From: Sulfitobacter sp. HGT1
GTDB taxonomy: Bacteria > Pseudomonadota > Alphaproteobacteria > Rhodobacterales > Rhodobacteraceae
Direction of reading: 5' to 3'
Length of the DNA: 64,000 nt
NCBI RefSeq assembly: GCF_013282155.1
Contig: NZ_BLWI01000012.1
Coordinates: forward strand, 310,001-374,000
Part shown: in pieces, positions 17,808-27,638 of the stretch
Numbering within the stretch: the stretch's first letter is position 1
How the letters are laid out: every line of letters begins with the position of its first letter
Notes under the pieces: model-generated
What the model was told of the DNA's origin: nothing
Databases searched by the model: none
The model's input: the letters and a program-made list of their open reading frames with translations, nothing else
Translations under genes and position numbers: made by a program

Positions 17808-19307
17808 ATGAGAGCGCGGCGCGTGCAGCCGGCCCGGTATGGGCTATTCATTCTTGCGGCTATTTGGATTCTGGTGGTGCTTCCGCTCAGCGCCATGGCA
17901 GCCCCCTATGCCGCCTATGTCATCGATGCACGGACGGGCGAGGTTCTACACGCTCGCAACGCCGACACCCGACTGCACCCTGCCTCGCTGACAAAAATGA
18001 TGACACTTTACATCGCTTTCGACGCCATCAAACGCGGTGAAATTTCGCTCGATACACAAGTTAAGATCAGCCAGCACGCTGCATCGGAACCGCCCAGCAA
18101 ACTTGGCATGCGGCCGGGGCAAACCATCGCCCTGCGCTATCTGATCCGCGGCGCTGCGGTAAAATCGGCCAACGACGCCGCCACCGCCATCGGCGAAGCG
18201 ATTTCCGGATCAGAGGCGAAATTCGCCCGCCGGATGAACCGCACCGCCAAAGCGCTTGGCATGACCAATACCACTTTCAAGAACGCCCACGGCCTGACTG
18301 AATCGGGGCATATGTCGACCGCCCGCGACATGACCACCATGGGCCGTCATCTGCTTTATGACTTCCCCGAATATTATAACCTGTTTTCCCGCATCACCGC
18401 AGATGCCGGTGTGCGCAAGGTCAGCCACACCAACCGCCGTTTTCTGGCCTCCTACAAAGGTGCCGACGGGATCAAAACCGGATATACACGCGCCGCGGGC
18501 TTTAACCTGACCGCCTCGGCAGAACGTGGAAGCGAACGGGTGATCGTGACTGTTTTCGGCGGCACCTCGACCACAGCGCGCAATGCCAAGGTCGCGGAAC
18601 TGATGGATATGGGCTTCCGCCGCGCCCCGTCGAAAGCGCCGCTGATCAAGCCCACGAAACCTGTCTTTGCCGATGTCGAAGACACACCTGTCGCCCATAA
18701 TTCCGCCAGCACACCGGGCGGCGCAGGCAAGACCATCCGTCTGGTTGGCGCAGTCACCACATCAAAACGCCCACATTTGCGCCCAACCACCGAAAGTGCC
18801 GTGGTCGTGGCCACCGCCCAAGCCCCAGAGGCGACATCACCCCTGCTTGCCCAAGACATCAACGCCGCGATCAAACAAGCGGTTGCCACCGCGCCTGTAC
18901 AAACGGCAGAGGTCGTTCAATCAGCAGAAGTCGTGCAAACTGCAAGCCTCGCGACGGTATCGCCCCGACCCGCATCGCGGCCCAAAGGCCTGATTGCATC
19001 GATCAATCCCGCCAAAACCTTGAAAAGACCGCAACAACAAGAAGTGGTTAGCCGCGTTTCCACATCGGGCGGGCGTCACTGGGGGGTCAACGTCGGTCGT
19101 TTCCCAAGCCGCTATGCCGCCGAAACAGTCTTGGTGAAAACCGCCCTTTCCGAGATTTCCACGCTTGATGGCACCTTGCGCAAGGTCGTCCAGCGGCCCC
19201 AAGGCTTTGATGCGAATTTTCTGGGCATGACACGCGAAACTGCTGACCTTGCCTGCCGCAGACTGGCCGCCCGAAACGTCAGCTGCTTTATGATCGGGCC
19301 CGGCTGA
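17808..19307 (+). CDS. D-alanyl-D-alanine carboxypeptidase with SPOR domain
   Basis: A 499-residue PBP5-family serine DD-carboxypeptidase that trims peptidoglycan stem peptides. It begins with a signal peptide (to about residue 31). The three penicillin-binding motifs are present: S60-L-T-K63, S120-A-N122 and K-T-G in DGIKTGYTRAAG. A long low-complexity linker rich in Ala, Thr and Pro (about residues 275-410) leads to a C-terminal SPOR domain (HWGVNVGRFPSRYAAE...SCFMIGPG), which binds denuded glycan at division sites. The 250 bases upstream hold no gene I can support. The SPOR fusion suggests septal targeting. Confidence 0.92.
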   Translation: MRARRVQPARYGLFILAAIWILVVLPLSAMAAPYAAYVIDARTGEVLHARNADTRLHPASLTKMMTLYIAFDAIKRGEISLDTQVKISQHAASEPPSKLGMRPGQTIALRYLIRGAAVKSANDAATAIGEAISGSEAKFARRMNRTAKALGMTNTTFKNAHGLTESGHMSTARDMTTMGRHLLYDFPEYYNLFSRITADAGVRKVSHTNRRFLASYKGADGIKTGYTRAAGFNLTASAERGSERVIVTVFGGTSTTARNAKVAELMDMGFRRAPSKAPLIKPTKPVFADVEDTPVAHNSASTPGGAGKTIRLVGAVTTSKRPHLRPTTESAVVVATAQAPEATSPLLAQDINAAIKQAVATAPVQTAEVVQSAEVVQTASLATVSPRPASRPKGLIASINPAKTLKRPQQQEVVSRVSTSGGRHWGVNVGRFPSRYAAETVLVKTALSEISTLDGTLRKVVQRPQGFDANFLGMTRETADLACRRLAARNVSCFMIGPG

Positions 19308-19318
19308 ACCGCCTTCTC

Positions 19319-19341
19319 GCGCGCCGCCACAAACGGCGCGC
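19319..19341. terminator. GC-rich hairpin between convergent genes
   Basis: GCGCGCCG, 7 bases, CGGCGCGC lies between the ends of the carboxypeptidase gene and yejF, which converge. There is no clear T-run on either side, so termination is likely but not certain. Confidence 0.45.
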
Positions 19342-19402
19342 ATACCCCCTGATAATCAAGCCTAACACCCTGTTTCCAGACGTTTTCAAGGCAGACCAAA
19401 GC

Positions 19403-20995
19403 TTAGGTCGCGGCCTGCAACAATTCGCGTGTGTATGGCGATGTCGGGTTATCGTACAGCACATCGACATCGCCGTATTCCACAACGTCACCACGTTTCA
19501 TGACCAGCACCTTATGTGACATTGCACGCACGACTTTCAGGTCGTGGCTGATGAACAAATAGGCCAGCCCGTATTTGCGCTGAAGATTGCGCAGCAGGTC
19601 GACGATTTGCACCTGCACCGTCATATCCAACGCCGAGGTCGGTTCGTCCAACACCAACAAACGCGGGCGCAGCACCATGGCGCGCGCAATCGCGATCCGC
19701 TGGCGTTGCCCGCCGGAAAATTCATGGGGATAGCGGTCCATCGTTGCAGGGTCCAACCCCACCTCGACCATCACATCGCGCACCAGTTCGCGCTGGTTGC
19801 GGTCGGGGTCCACGTTATGAACGGTCAGGCCTTCTGCAATAATCTGCATACAGGTCATGCGCGGGGACAGGCTGCCAAACGGGTCCTGAAACACGATTTG
19901 CATGTCCTTGCGCAACCGCCGCAATTCCTGGGTCGACCAGTCGCGCACGTTTTGCCCCATATAGGTGATCCCACCCTCTGACGCGATCAGCCGCATGATA
20001 CCCAGGGCCATTGTCGTTTTTCCAGACCCGGATTCACCAACGATCCCAATGGTTTCTCCAGCACGAACCGTCAGGCTTGCGTCATTCACGGCCTTTACAT
20101 AATCGACCGTCTTGCGCAGAAATCCCTGCTTGATCGGGAACCAGACCTTCAGATGATCCGTGCTTGCAATGACCTCGGCATCCTCGGCCACAGGGTCAGG
20201 ACGGCCCGATGGCTCTGCGCCCAGGAGTGTTTGGGTATAGGGATGCTGGGGATTGTCGAAGATTTCAGCCGTCGGGCCCTGCTCTACGATCTCGCCTTTT
20301 TGCATCACGCAAACGCGGTCGGCGATCCGGCGCACAATACCCAGATCGTGGGTAATGAACAAAAGGCCCATGCCTTCGCTGTCTTTCAGCTCTTTCAGCA
20401 GGTCCAGAATTTGCGCCTGAATGGTCACATCCAACGCCGTCGTAGGTTCATCCGCGATCAGCACGTCAGGTTTGTTTGCCAGCGCCATGGCGATCATCAC
20501 GCGCTGGCGTTGCCCGCCTGACAGCTCGTGCGGATAGGCCCCCAAACGGCTTTCGGCGTCGTTGATCCCAACCTTTGCCAACAGCTCGAGGATACGCCCC
20601 CGCGCGGCAGCACCAACAACCCCCTGATGCAGCGCCAGTGATTCACCCAACTGCTTTTCAATCGTATGCAGCGGGTTCAGCGATGTCATCGGTTCCTGGA
20701 AAATAAAGCTGATGTCGTTGCCGCGCACCTTGCGCAACAGCTTGTCCCCTGCCCCGATCATCTGCTGCCCGTCATACAGAACGGAGCCGGACACCTCCGC
20801 GCTGTCGCCCAGCAAGGACACGGTGCTCAGCGCTGATACCGATTTACCGGACCCGGATTCCCCCACCAAGGCAACGGTTTCACCACGGTTCAGCGTGAAA
20901 TTCACACCCCTGACCGCATGGGTTAACGCCCCCTCCTGACGGAAGGATACATTCAGGTCTTTGACTTCAAGCAAGGCGGAGGTTGGCTGGTTCAT
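19403..20995 (-). CDS. yejF: Peptide ABC transporter ATP-binding protein (two fused NBDs)
   Basis: A 530-residue protein with two complete ABC ATPase domains. Walker A motifs are GESGSGKS (residues 45-52) and a second GESGSGKT in the C-terminal half. Signature motifs are ELSGGQRQR and EFSGGQRQR, with Walker [10 protein letters not shown] and LDEPTSALD. This tandem layout is typical of YejF, which powers the YejABE oligopeptide importer. The ATG at 20995 overlaps the stop of the small membrane protein gene (ATGA), so translation is coupled; a longer frame to 21097 would run into that gene. It is the last gene of the importer operon. Confidence 0.94.
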   Translation of the reverse strand: MNQPTSALLEVKDLNVSFRQEGALTHAVRGVNFTLNRGETVALVGESGSGKSVSALSTVSLLGDSAEVSGSVLYDGQQMIGAGDKLLRKVRGNDISFIFQEPMTSLNPLHTIEKQLGESLALHQGVVGAAARGRILELLAKVGINDAESRLGAYPHELSGGQRQRVMIAMALANKPDVLIADEPTTALDVTIQAQILDLLKELKDSEGMGLLFITHDLGIVRRIADRVCVMQKGEIVEQGPTAEIFDNPQHPYTQTLLGAEPSGRPDPVAEDAEVIASTDHLKVWFPIKQGFLRKTVDYVKAVNDASLTVRAGETIGIVGESGSGKTTMALGIMRLIASEGGITYMGQNVRDWSTQELRRLRKDMQIVFQDPFGSLSPRMTCMQIIAEGLTVHNVDPDRNQRELVRDVMVEVGLDPATMDRYPHEFSGGQRQRIAIARAMVLRPRLLVLDEPTSALDMTVQVQIVDLLRNLQRKYGLAYLFISHDLKVVRAMSHKVLVMKRGDVVEYGDVDVLYDNPTSPYTRELLQAAT

Positions 20996-21291
20996 GGCAC
21001 AAACTGTGTCACGGCATAGACACCCCACGCCGCCATCGGGGCACAGATCAGCCGAAGCCAGACTGGTGGCAATTTCATCAAGGCAACGCTCCAACATCCA
21101 AGAAGAAGAACAAGGGTACTGGGAAAGAACTGTGTTTCAAGAACCCTGAACAAGAAACCCACCGTGTCCCCCGGTGCCATAAAAATCGCGCGGCTTAACC
21201 ACAGGGTAACGCCAACGGCGACAATCACCGAAATCGCGTAGATGATCGTGGCAAGGATATCGGGCGCAGAGCGGTGCGTTTCGGCACTCAT
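20992..21291 (-). CDS. Small membrane protein embedded in the yej operon
   Basis: A 99-residue protein with two to three hydrophobic segments (residues about 13-35, 55-75 and 80-97). Its ATG overlaps the TGA of yejE and its TGA overlaps the ATG of yejF, both as ATGA. This double coupling strongly indicates a real, stoichiometrically expressed gene. Classical yejABEF operons do not include such a gene. I do not recognise the family. It could stabilise or regulate the permease YejB/YejE, or be an unrelated inner-membrane protein. Confidence 0.8.
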   Translation of the reverse strand: MSAETHRSAPDILATIIYAISVIVAVGVTLWLSRAIFMAPGDTVGFLFRVLETQFFPSTLVLLLGCWSVALMKLPPVWLRLICAPMAAWGVYAVTQFVP

Positions 21292-22394
21292 GAAAACGTC
21301 TTTCTTGGGTCAAACGCATCGCGGATTCCTTCGAAGATGAAGATCAGCAATGACAACATGATAGCAAAGGTAAAGAACGCCGTAAAAGCCAGCCAGGGCG
21401 CTTGCAGGTTCTGTTTGGCCTGAAGGGTCAGCTCGCCCAGTGACGGGGCCGAGGACGGCAACCCAAAGCCCAGAAAATCGAGGATCGCCAGCGTGCTGAT
21501 GGTGCCCGTGATGATAAACGGCAGCATTGTCAGTAGGGCCACCATTGCGTTGGGCAGCATATGGCGGAACATGATCGTCACGTTCCCCACCCCAAGCGCA
21601 CGGGCGGCCCGCACATATTCAAGGTTGCGCGCGCGCAGGAATTCGGCACGCACCACGCCCACCAGTGATGTCCAACTGAACAGCACCAGCAGAAACACCA
21701 GCAGCCAGAAACTGCGCCCCAGAATGGCGAACATGATGATAATCACATAAAGCGACGGGGTTGAGGACCAGATTTCAATGACGCGCTGAAAGATCAGATC
21801 CGTCCAGCCCCCGAAAAACCCCTGAACCGCGCCGGCCATAATGCCGATCAGCGATGCAGCGCCGGTCACGATCAGGGTAAAGATGATCGACAGCCGGAAA
21901 CCGTGGATCACCCGTGCCAGAACGTCACGTTTCGTCCCGTCGGTGCCCAGCAGGTTTTGCCGGTTGGGGGGCAAGGGTGCCGCACCGGGGCGGTCAACGG
22001 CAGTGTTGAACGAATAGGGAATCAGCGGCCAAACCGACCAGCCTTTTTCAATCGCGGCACCGTCAATCTGACCGTCTTGCGCGTCCTCGATCATGAGTTC
22101 CGGATCGTCGAAACAGGCGTCCATACCGCCTGTGGCGATCAGGCATTTCACCTCGGGGTCGCGGTACACGGCCTCGGTCTGGAAATCCCCGCCAAAGGCC
22201 GTTTCGGGATAGAACTTGAAAATCGGCATGAAATATTCGCCGCGATAGTTCACCAGGATCGGTTTGTCATTCGCCACAAATTCCGCAAACAGCGAGATGC
22301 CGAACAGGATCGCAAAAATCCAAAGGCTCCAGTACGCGCGGCGGTTGCGGGTAAAGTTGTGCCAACGGCGTTGGTTCAGGGGGGACAAGGCCAT
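21288..22394 (-). CDS. yejE: Peptide ABC transporter permease YejE
   Basis: A 368-residue inner-membrane permease of the oligopeptide importer. It has an N-terminal cytoplasmic stretch (LNQRRWHNFTRNRRAYWSL), a first membrane segment, a large periplasmic insertion of about 120 residues that is typical of YejE, and a BPD_transp_1 core with the EAA-type loop (YVRAARALGVGNVTIMFRHMLPNA). I chose the ATG at 22394, four bases after the yejB stop with GAGGG upstream, over a longer frame that overlaps yejB. Confidence 0.93.
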   Translation of the reverse strand: MALSPLNQRRWHNFTRNRRAYWSLWIFAILFGISLFAEFVANDKPILVNYRGEYFMPIFKFYPETAFGGDFQTEAVYRDPEVKCLIATGGMDACFDDPELMIEDAQDGQIDGAAIEKGWSVWPLIPYSFNTAVDRPGAAPLPPNRQNLLGTDGTKRDVLARVIHGFRLSIIFTLIVTGAASLIGIMAGAVQGFFGGWTDLIFQRVIEIWSSTPSLYVIIIMFAILGRSFWLLVFLLVLFSWTSLVGVVRAEFLRARNLEYVRAARALGVGNVTIMFRHMLPNAMVALLTMLPFIITGTISTLAILDFLGFGLPSSAPSLGELTLQAKQNLQAPWLAFTAFFTFAIMLSLLIFIFEGIRDAFDPRKTFS

Positions 22395-22398
22395 CAGA

Positions 22399-23487
22399 TC
22401 AACCCTCGCGCCGTTCAAAGTCGATACGCGGATCGACCAGTACATACATCAAATCCGACAGAATGCCGACAACCAGACCGATCAGGCCAAAGATGAACAG
22501 CGTGCCAAACACGATCGGATAATCGCGCGCCACGGCGGCCTCGAACCCCAGTCGCCCCAGCCCATCAAGGCTGAATATCGTCTCGATAATCAGTGATCCG
22601 CCAAAGAACACACCGATGAACACCGCCGGAAAACCGGCGATCACAATCAGCATCGCGTTGCGGAAAACATGGCCGTAGAGCACCTTGCGTTCCGACAACC
22701 CCTTGGCCCGCGCCGTCATCACATATTGTTTTTTGATCTCGTCGAGAAAGCTGTTTTTGGTCAGCAGGGTCAGCGTCGCAAAAGCACTGATGGTCGAGGC
22801 CAGAACAGGCAAGGCAATGTGCCAGAAGTAATCGCCAACCTTGGCCAACGGGCTAAGCTGATCGAAATTATCCGACGTCAGTCCGCGCAGCGGAAAGACC
22901 TGCCAGTAAGAACCACCCGCAAACAACACCAGCAGCAAAATCGCGAACAGAAATCCGGGGATCGCATAAGCCGCGATAATCGCGCCGGATGTCCATGTAT
23001 CAAAGGCCGTGCCGTCCTTGACCGCTTTGCGGATGCCCAGCGGGATCGACACCAGATAGGCGATCACCGTCGACCAAAGCCCCAGCGTGATCGACACCGG
23101 CAGCTTTTCCTTGATCAACTCGATCACACTGATCGACCGGAAATAGCTCTCTCCGAAATCAAAGCGCATGTAGTTCCACATCATGTTCAGGAACCGCTCG
23201 ACCGGGGGCTTGTCGAAACCGAATTCTTTCTCAAGCTCTGCGATGAATTCGGGCGGCAGACCACGCGCCCCGACATAGTTTTCATTGGCTGTGGCCGCAT
23301 CGGCATTGCCCGCATCATTGCCACTGCCCGAAAACCCTTCGAACACGTCACCGCCGCCTTGAATACGCGCGATCGCTTGTTCAACCGGGCCGCCGGGCAC
23401 GAACTGCACCAGCGCAAAGTTGATCAACATGATCCCGATCAACGTCGGTATAATCAGCAAAAGCCGTCGAAGAATATAAGCGCCCAT
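22399..23487 (-). CDS. yejB: Peptide ABC transporter permease YejB
   Basis: A 362-residue permease with the N-terminal signature of DppB/YejB proteins ([21 protein letters not shown]), a periplasmic insertion (about residues 40-110) and the EAA loop [24 protein letters not shown]. It forms the transmembrane channel with YejE. An insertion of Gly/Asn/Ala residues ([18 protein letters not shown], about residues 55-72) is low-complexity. It starts 9 bases after the yejA stop. Confidence 0.94.
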   Translation of the reverse strand: MGAYILRRLLLIIPTLIGIMLINFALVQFVPGGPVEQAIARIQGGGDVFEGFSGSGNDAGNADAATANENYVGARGLPPEFIAELEKEFGFDKPPVERFLNMMWNYMRFDFGESYFRSISVIELIKEKLPVSITLGLWSTVIAYLVSIPLGIRKAVKDGTAFDTWTSGAIIAAYAIPGFLFAILLLVLFAGGSYWQVFPLRGLTSDNFDQLSPLAKVGDYFWHIALPVLASTISAFATLTLLTKNSFLDEIKKQYVMTARAKGLSERKVLYGHVFRNAMLIVIAGFPAVFIGVFFGGSLIIETIFSLDGLGRLGFEAAVARDYPIVFGTLFIFGLIGLVVGILSDLMYVLVDPRIDFERREG

Positions 23488-23496
23488 ATGTGGCGT

Positions 23497-25440
23497 TTAC
23501 CTCAGCGCACCGGCGGCACGCAAGGCCGCCGCTTTGTCGGCATTGTACCACCAGAAATCGAGGTATCCCAAGCCATAGGCGGGCTGGGTTTCGGGGTGTT
23601 CATACTGGTTGTAATAGGCGGTCCAGAAGCTGTCGTTGTACCAGGTCGGGATCATGATGAATTCGTGCCGCAAGGCGCGGTCCAACGCCATCATGCTGGC
23701 GTCTTCCTCTTCCTTGGTTTGTGCGGCCAATGACGCTTCGATGATCGCGTCAACCATCGGGCTGGCCAGACCGGCGGGGTTAAACAGGGAATAGCTGGCT
23801 GCCTCTGACCCGTAAAGCTGCGCCAATCCGGTGCCCGTGCCCAGGAACGGACGGTAGCCATCGAACACAAGATCATAGTCGCGATCGCGTTCGCGGGCCG
23901 TATATTGCGAACTGTCGACTTTCTCCAGAACCGCGTCGATGCCCATATTCGTCAGGTTCGACATAAAGTTTTCGATAACCGCAGACAGCGTGGCCGACCC
24001 CGACGAATTCAGCAAAAACGTCAGGCGCAGCGGCTTGCCGGTTGCGTCATAGCGTTTGCCATCGGTGCCCACGGCCCAACCGGCCTCGTCCAGCAGCTTC
24101 ATCGCGCGGCGCAGATTGCGGCGGTCGAGCAGGCGGGACGGGTCCGACACATGCGGCACAACCGCGTCTTGGGTCAGCATTTCAGGCGCGATCACATCGC
24201 CAAGCCGCTCTAGCAGCGCCAGTTCCATGCCTTGGGGTTTGCCGGTGGCCATCAAGGGCGTGTCCTGGGTGAATGACGCGCGTGGCTTGAACAACCCGTA
24301 TTGCAGGGATTCGTTGGTCCATTCAAAGTTGAAGCCCAATGCAACGGCCTCGCGGATACGCTTGTCTTTCAACACCTCGCGGCCAAGGTTGAAAATGATC
24401 CCCGAAGGCGTCGGGGGCGACCCGTCGGGGATGTCTTCCTTGACCACATATCCCGCATCGACCTTGGGGAAATCATAGGCAGACGCCCATTGTTTGGAAT
24501 TTCCTTCGGTGCGGAACGTGTATTCACCGGCTTTAAACGCCTCGAAGGCAGAGTTTTCATCGCCGAAATACTCAACGCGAATCGTATCAAAGTTATTGCG
24601 GCCCACGTTGAACGGCAGATCGGCCCCCCAATAGTCGGGGTTGCGCTTGTAGACGATGCGCCGGTTCACATCGACCGTGTCGATCACATAAGGGCCGGAC
24701 CCCGGCGATGTCATCAAACGGGATTCGTCCAGCCGCGCGCCGGATTCCTCGTACCATTTCTTGGACCACGCAGGCACGCCGCCCACCTGATCAATCAGGC
24801 TGCGGCGCGAAATGCCGGGGGTGAAATAGAATTTAACGGTATGGTCGTCGATCACCTCGACCTTGGGAATTCGCTGGCGCACAGCATCCGCATAGGATTT
24901 CAGCCCCTGATCCAGCAACAGGTTGTGGCTGAATGCGATGTCATGCGCCGTCACAGGGTCGCCAGTCGAAAACTTGGCATCCTTGCGCATGTGGAAAATC
25001 ACCCAATCCTTGGTGTCGGGATATTCGAGGCTTTCACACAGCAGGCAATAGGCCTCTCCATAGACATCCGCAGGTGCGGCCTCGTTGCCCGTCCCCTCGC
25101 CCAGCAGGCTTTCAAACATGATGGTGCTTAACGCGCCGCCACGGCCCTTGCGGGAATAGGGGTTCATCGAATCAAACGTGCCCAATGTGGAAATCGAAAT
25201 CTCGCCACCCTTGGGGGCATCGGGGTTCACATAATCGAAATGCGGATAATCCGCCGGATATTTCAGATCGCCGTAAAACGAATAGCCGTGACTGCGGATC
25301 ATCTTGCCCTCTTGGGCATAGGCTGAAACGCTGACCAGCATCGCCCCCAAAGCCAGAAATGCCACCCAAAAGGCTTGCGAATATGTCTTGCGGGCGCGGG
25401 CAGACGCGATCATGCGGGCGCGGGCAATTGTCCGGGGCAT
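23497..25440 (-). CDS. yejA: Periplasmic peptide-binding protein YejA
   Basis: A 647-residue extracellular solute-binding protein family 5 member. The N-terminal signal has an arginine-rich n-region and probable cleavage after residue 42 (SAYA|Q). The mature start MIRSHGYSFYGDLKYP and the PHFDYVNPDAPKGGE segment are typical of YejA. It captures oligopeptides for the YejBEF importer; family members are known for uptake of peptide antibiotics such as microcin C. The ATG at 25440 has AAAGGAAA upstream. It is the first gene of the operon. Confidence 0.93.
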   Translation of the reverse strand: MPRTIARARMIASARARKTYSQAFWVAFLALGAMLVSVSAYAQEGKMIRSHGYSFYGDLKYPADYPHFDYVNPDAPKGGEISISTLGTFDSMNPYSRKGRGGALSTIMFESLLGEGTGNEAAPADVYGEAYCLLCESLEYPDTKDWVIFHMRKDAKFSTGDPVTAHDIAFSHNLLLDQGLKSYADAVRQRIPKVEVIDDHTVKFYFTPGISRRSLIDQVGGVPAWSKKWYEESGARLDESRLMTSPGSGPYVIDTVDVNRRIVYKRNPDYWGADLPFNVGRNNFDTIRVEYFGDENSAFEAFKAGEYTFRTEGNSKQWASAYDFPKVDAGYVVKEDIPDGSPPTPSGIIFNLGREVLKDKRIREAVALGFNFEWTNESLQYGLFKPRASFTQDTPLMATGKPQGMELALLERLGDVIAPEMLTQDAVVPHVSDPSRLLDRRNLRRAMKLLDEAGWAVGTDGKRYDATGKPLRLTFLLNSSGSATLSAVIENFMSNLTNMGIDAVLEKVDSSQYTARERDRDYDLVFDGYRPFLGTGTGLAQLYGSEAASYSLFNPAGLASPMVDAIIEASLAAQTKEEEDASMMALDRALRHEFIMIPTWYNDSFWTAYYNQYEHPETQPAYGLGYLDFWWYNADKAAALRAAGALR

Positions 25441-25564
25441 CAGATTTTCCTTTGCAAAATTCTCGGGGTGGGCGGTTTAGACCCTTTTTCCAAGCTAACG
25501 GCCCAGAACGCCCGAATACAAGTTGCGAATATGTTATCTGGTTGAAATCTGACCCCCAAACGCA

Positions 25565-25592
25565 AAAGGCCGCCCAACAAGGGGCGGCCTTT
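25565..25592 (-). terminator. Terminator after the cytochrome c gene
   Basis: An 11-base stem AAAGGCCGCCC / GGGCGGCCTTT with a 6-base loop lies 20 bases after the stop of the minus-strand cytochrome gene; on that strand it ends in CCTTTTG. Confidence 0.85.
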
Positions 25593-25611
25593 GTGAAATC
25601 TGTGAGACGGC

Positions 25612-26121
25612 TTAGTTGTCCAGGCTGTCCAGATACGCAATCACGTTCGCGCGGTCTTCGATCTTGTTCAGACCGGCAAAGCCCATTGTTGTACCGGGCG
25701 CAAATGCCGCCGGCTTTGTCAGGAACGCGTTCAGGTTCTCTGGGGTCCAGACATCGGCCGCTTTTTCAAGGTTGCCGGAATAGGCTGAAAATCCTTCGGC
25801 GCTATCGACCGCGCGGCCAACAACATCGTACAGGTAGGGGCCCACGGCGTTTTCGCCTTTGCCCACTTTGTGACATGCGCCACATTTGCGGAAAACTTTT
25901 TCACCCGCGCCAACATCGGCAGAGGCCAGCACCGCCGAGAAATCAACGGCATCGTCGGCCGGGGCATCGCCGCCATCCGAGGCAACTTCAACAACGTATC
26001 CAGCCTCACCGTGTACTTCGTTGTGGTAAACCTCTTCGCTGGCAAACTTGCCAAGCAAAAGAACAAGCCAAGCGCCAAAAAGGCCGGCAGCTACTTTAGT
26101 GATCGTCATTGTATCGAACAT
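25612..26121 (-). CDS. Membrane-anchored cytochrome c (CycM / cytochrome c-y type)
   Basis: A 169-residue class I cytochrome c. An uncleaved N-terminal anchor (residues about 7-24) and an acidic Ala/Asp/Gly linker (about 40-70) precede the heme domain, which has C80-G-A-C83-H84 and a likely axial methionine M146 in GTTMGFAG. Such tethered cytochromes (CycM of Paracoccus, cytochrome c-y of Rhodobacter) shuttle electrons from the bc1 complex to terminal oxidases. The window also encodes a cbb3 oxidase, a possible partner. It is monocistronic and divergent from pheA. Confidence 0.9.
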   Translation of the reverse strand: MFDTMTITKVAAGLFGAWLVLLLGKFASEEVYHNEVHGEAGYVVEVASDGGDAPADDAVDFSAVLASADVGAGEKVFRKCGACHKVGKGENAVGPYLYDVVGRAVDSAEGFSAYSGNLEKAADVWTPENLNAFLTKPAAFAPGTTMGFAGLNKIEDRANVIAYLDSLDN

Positions 26122-26253
26122 GCGTGTAGGTCCATCGTTGGTATTCGGGCATTGCGTTGTCCGCGTATCTATTGCTTTCCCTCCCTCGGGGCAAGGTGTA
26201 GTTAGCGCGACGAAACGCCCACATTGGTAAAGGTCTTATAAAGGACGCGCAAA

Positions 26254-27099
26254 ATGAGCCAAAAAAATGCACCTCGCATCGCTTTTCAGGGCGCTTTGGG
26301 CGCTTACAGCCACGAGGCATGCCTTCAATCGCGCCCTGACATGATTCCCGTGCCCTGCCTGACATTCGAAGATGTTTTTCACGCCGTGCGCGACGGTCGG
26401 GCCGATTTGGCCATGTTGCCTGTCGAAAACACGACCTACGGGCGGGTGGCCGATATTCACCGCTTGCTGCCCAAAAGCGGCCTGCACATCATCGATGAGG
26501 CTTTTGTACGGGTTCGCATCAGTCTGATGGCACGGCCCGGTGTCGCGCTCGAAGACATCAAACATGTGCGCGCGCATATGGTCTTGATCCCGCAGGCCCG
26601 CCGCTGGCTGGATGCCCATGGTATCGGATCGGAATCTGCAACTGACAGCGCAGGGGCCGCCCAGGAACTGGCCGCGTCAGGCGAACGTGACGTCGGCGTG
26701 CTGGCCAGCGAAGTCGCCGCAGATATTCACGGCCTCACTGTTCTGGCCCGCGACATCGAAGATCTGGACCATAACACCACCCGGTTCTTGTTGATGGCCC
26801 CTGAAATCGACACCACACGCCGCGCCGAGAAAATGCTGACGACATTCGTCTTCGAGGTCCGCAACATTCCTGCGGCCTTGTACAAGGCCATGGGCGGGTT
26901 TGCGACAAACGGTGTGAACATGACCAAGCTGGAAAGCTATATGGTCGGTGGATCTTTTACCGCGACGCAGTTTTATTCCGACATCGAAGGGCATCCCGAG
27001 GATCCGGCCGTACAGCGCGCTTTGGAAGAATTGGGCTATTTCACCAACATGCTGGAAATTCTGGGCGTCTATCCTGCCGATCCCGACAGACAGAGCTAA
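26254..27099 (+). CDS. pheA: Prephenate dehydratase
   Basis: This enzyme converts prephenate to phenylpyruvate, the committed step to phenylalanine. The 281-residue protein has the periplasmic-binding-like catalytic domain (IAFQGALGAYSHEA; catalytic T-R-F in NTTRFLLM) and a C-terminal ACT regulatory domain (about residues 195-275) that would sense phenylalanine. No chorismate mutase domain is fused. AAAGGA lies upstream of the ATG at 26254. Confidence 0.95.
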   Translation: MSQKNAPRIAFQGALGAYSHEACLQSRPDMIPVPCLTFEDVFHAVRDGRADLAMLPVENTTYGRVADIHRLLPKSGLHIIDEAFVRVRISLMARPGVALEDIKHVRAHMVLIPQARRWLDAHGIGSESATDSAGAAQELAASGERDVGVLASEVAADIHGLTVLARDIEDLDHNTTRFLLMAPEIDTTRRAEKMLTTFVFEVRNIPAALYKAMGGFATNGVNMTKLESYMVGGSFTATQFYSDIEGHPEDPAVQRALEELGYFTNMLEILGVYPADPDRQS

Positions 27100-27138
27100 C
27101 GACCCGGCAGAGCTAGCGAACGGCAGTATCAGCGGGCC

Positions 27139-27606
27139 TTATCTGGCCTGCTGATAGCGTTCTTCCATATCCTTGGCATATTCATTGACCCGCTCTTTGT
27201 ACTTCTTGGTCAAAGACGTCTTGGCCAGCTTCAAGGATTGCACCAGCAGGCGCGCAGACAGGGTTTTCGGCTTGATCTCGAGCGTCGACACAATGCGCGT
27301 CCGGCTTCGCGACAGGGCCAGCAATTCGAAATACATGTCGCCCAGCAATCCGGGCGACTTTGATTCAAGACGCATTTGGGTAGGCTGCTCGAAGGTCACC
27401 ATCTCGACCTCGATTTCGCGCCGTTTGCCGCGCATGTCAAAAGCCGCTTCCCACTTCATCCCGTTTCCGGGGGCGGTCATTTTGTCCACACGATGCACCT
27501 CGGCACCGCGCCGCATGGCCGCGCGTTCGAACGTGTCGAACTCGCACAACATGCCGAACACGGCATCAATGGGTGCCTCAATATCCTCTTTTGTCGAAAA
27601 CTTCAT
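27139..27606 (-). CDS. SRPBCC-family (START-like) protein
   Basis: A 155-residue protein of the SRPBCC lipid/ligand-binding fold. It opens with MKFSTKEDIEAPIDAVFGMLCEFDTFER, the usual start of polyketide-cyclase-like members, and ends with a basic, helical tail (AKTSLTKKYKERVNEYAKDMEERY). No catalytic motif is visible and the ligand is unknown. It converges with pheA and lies 32 bases downstream of the nudC stop region on the same strand. Confidence 0.82.
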   Translation of the reverse strand: MKFSTKEDIEAPIDAVFGMLCEFDTFERAAMRRGAEVHRVDKMTAPGNGMKWEAAFDMRGKRREIEVEMVTFEQPTQMRLESKSPGLLGDMYFELLALSRSRTRIVSTLEIKPKTLSARLLVQSLKLAKTSLTKKYKERVNEYAKDMEERYQQAR

Positions 27607-27638
27607 GCTACCGCCCGATCATTTTGTGAATCATCGCC

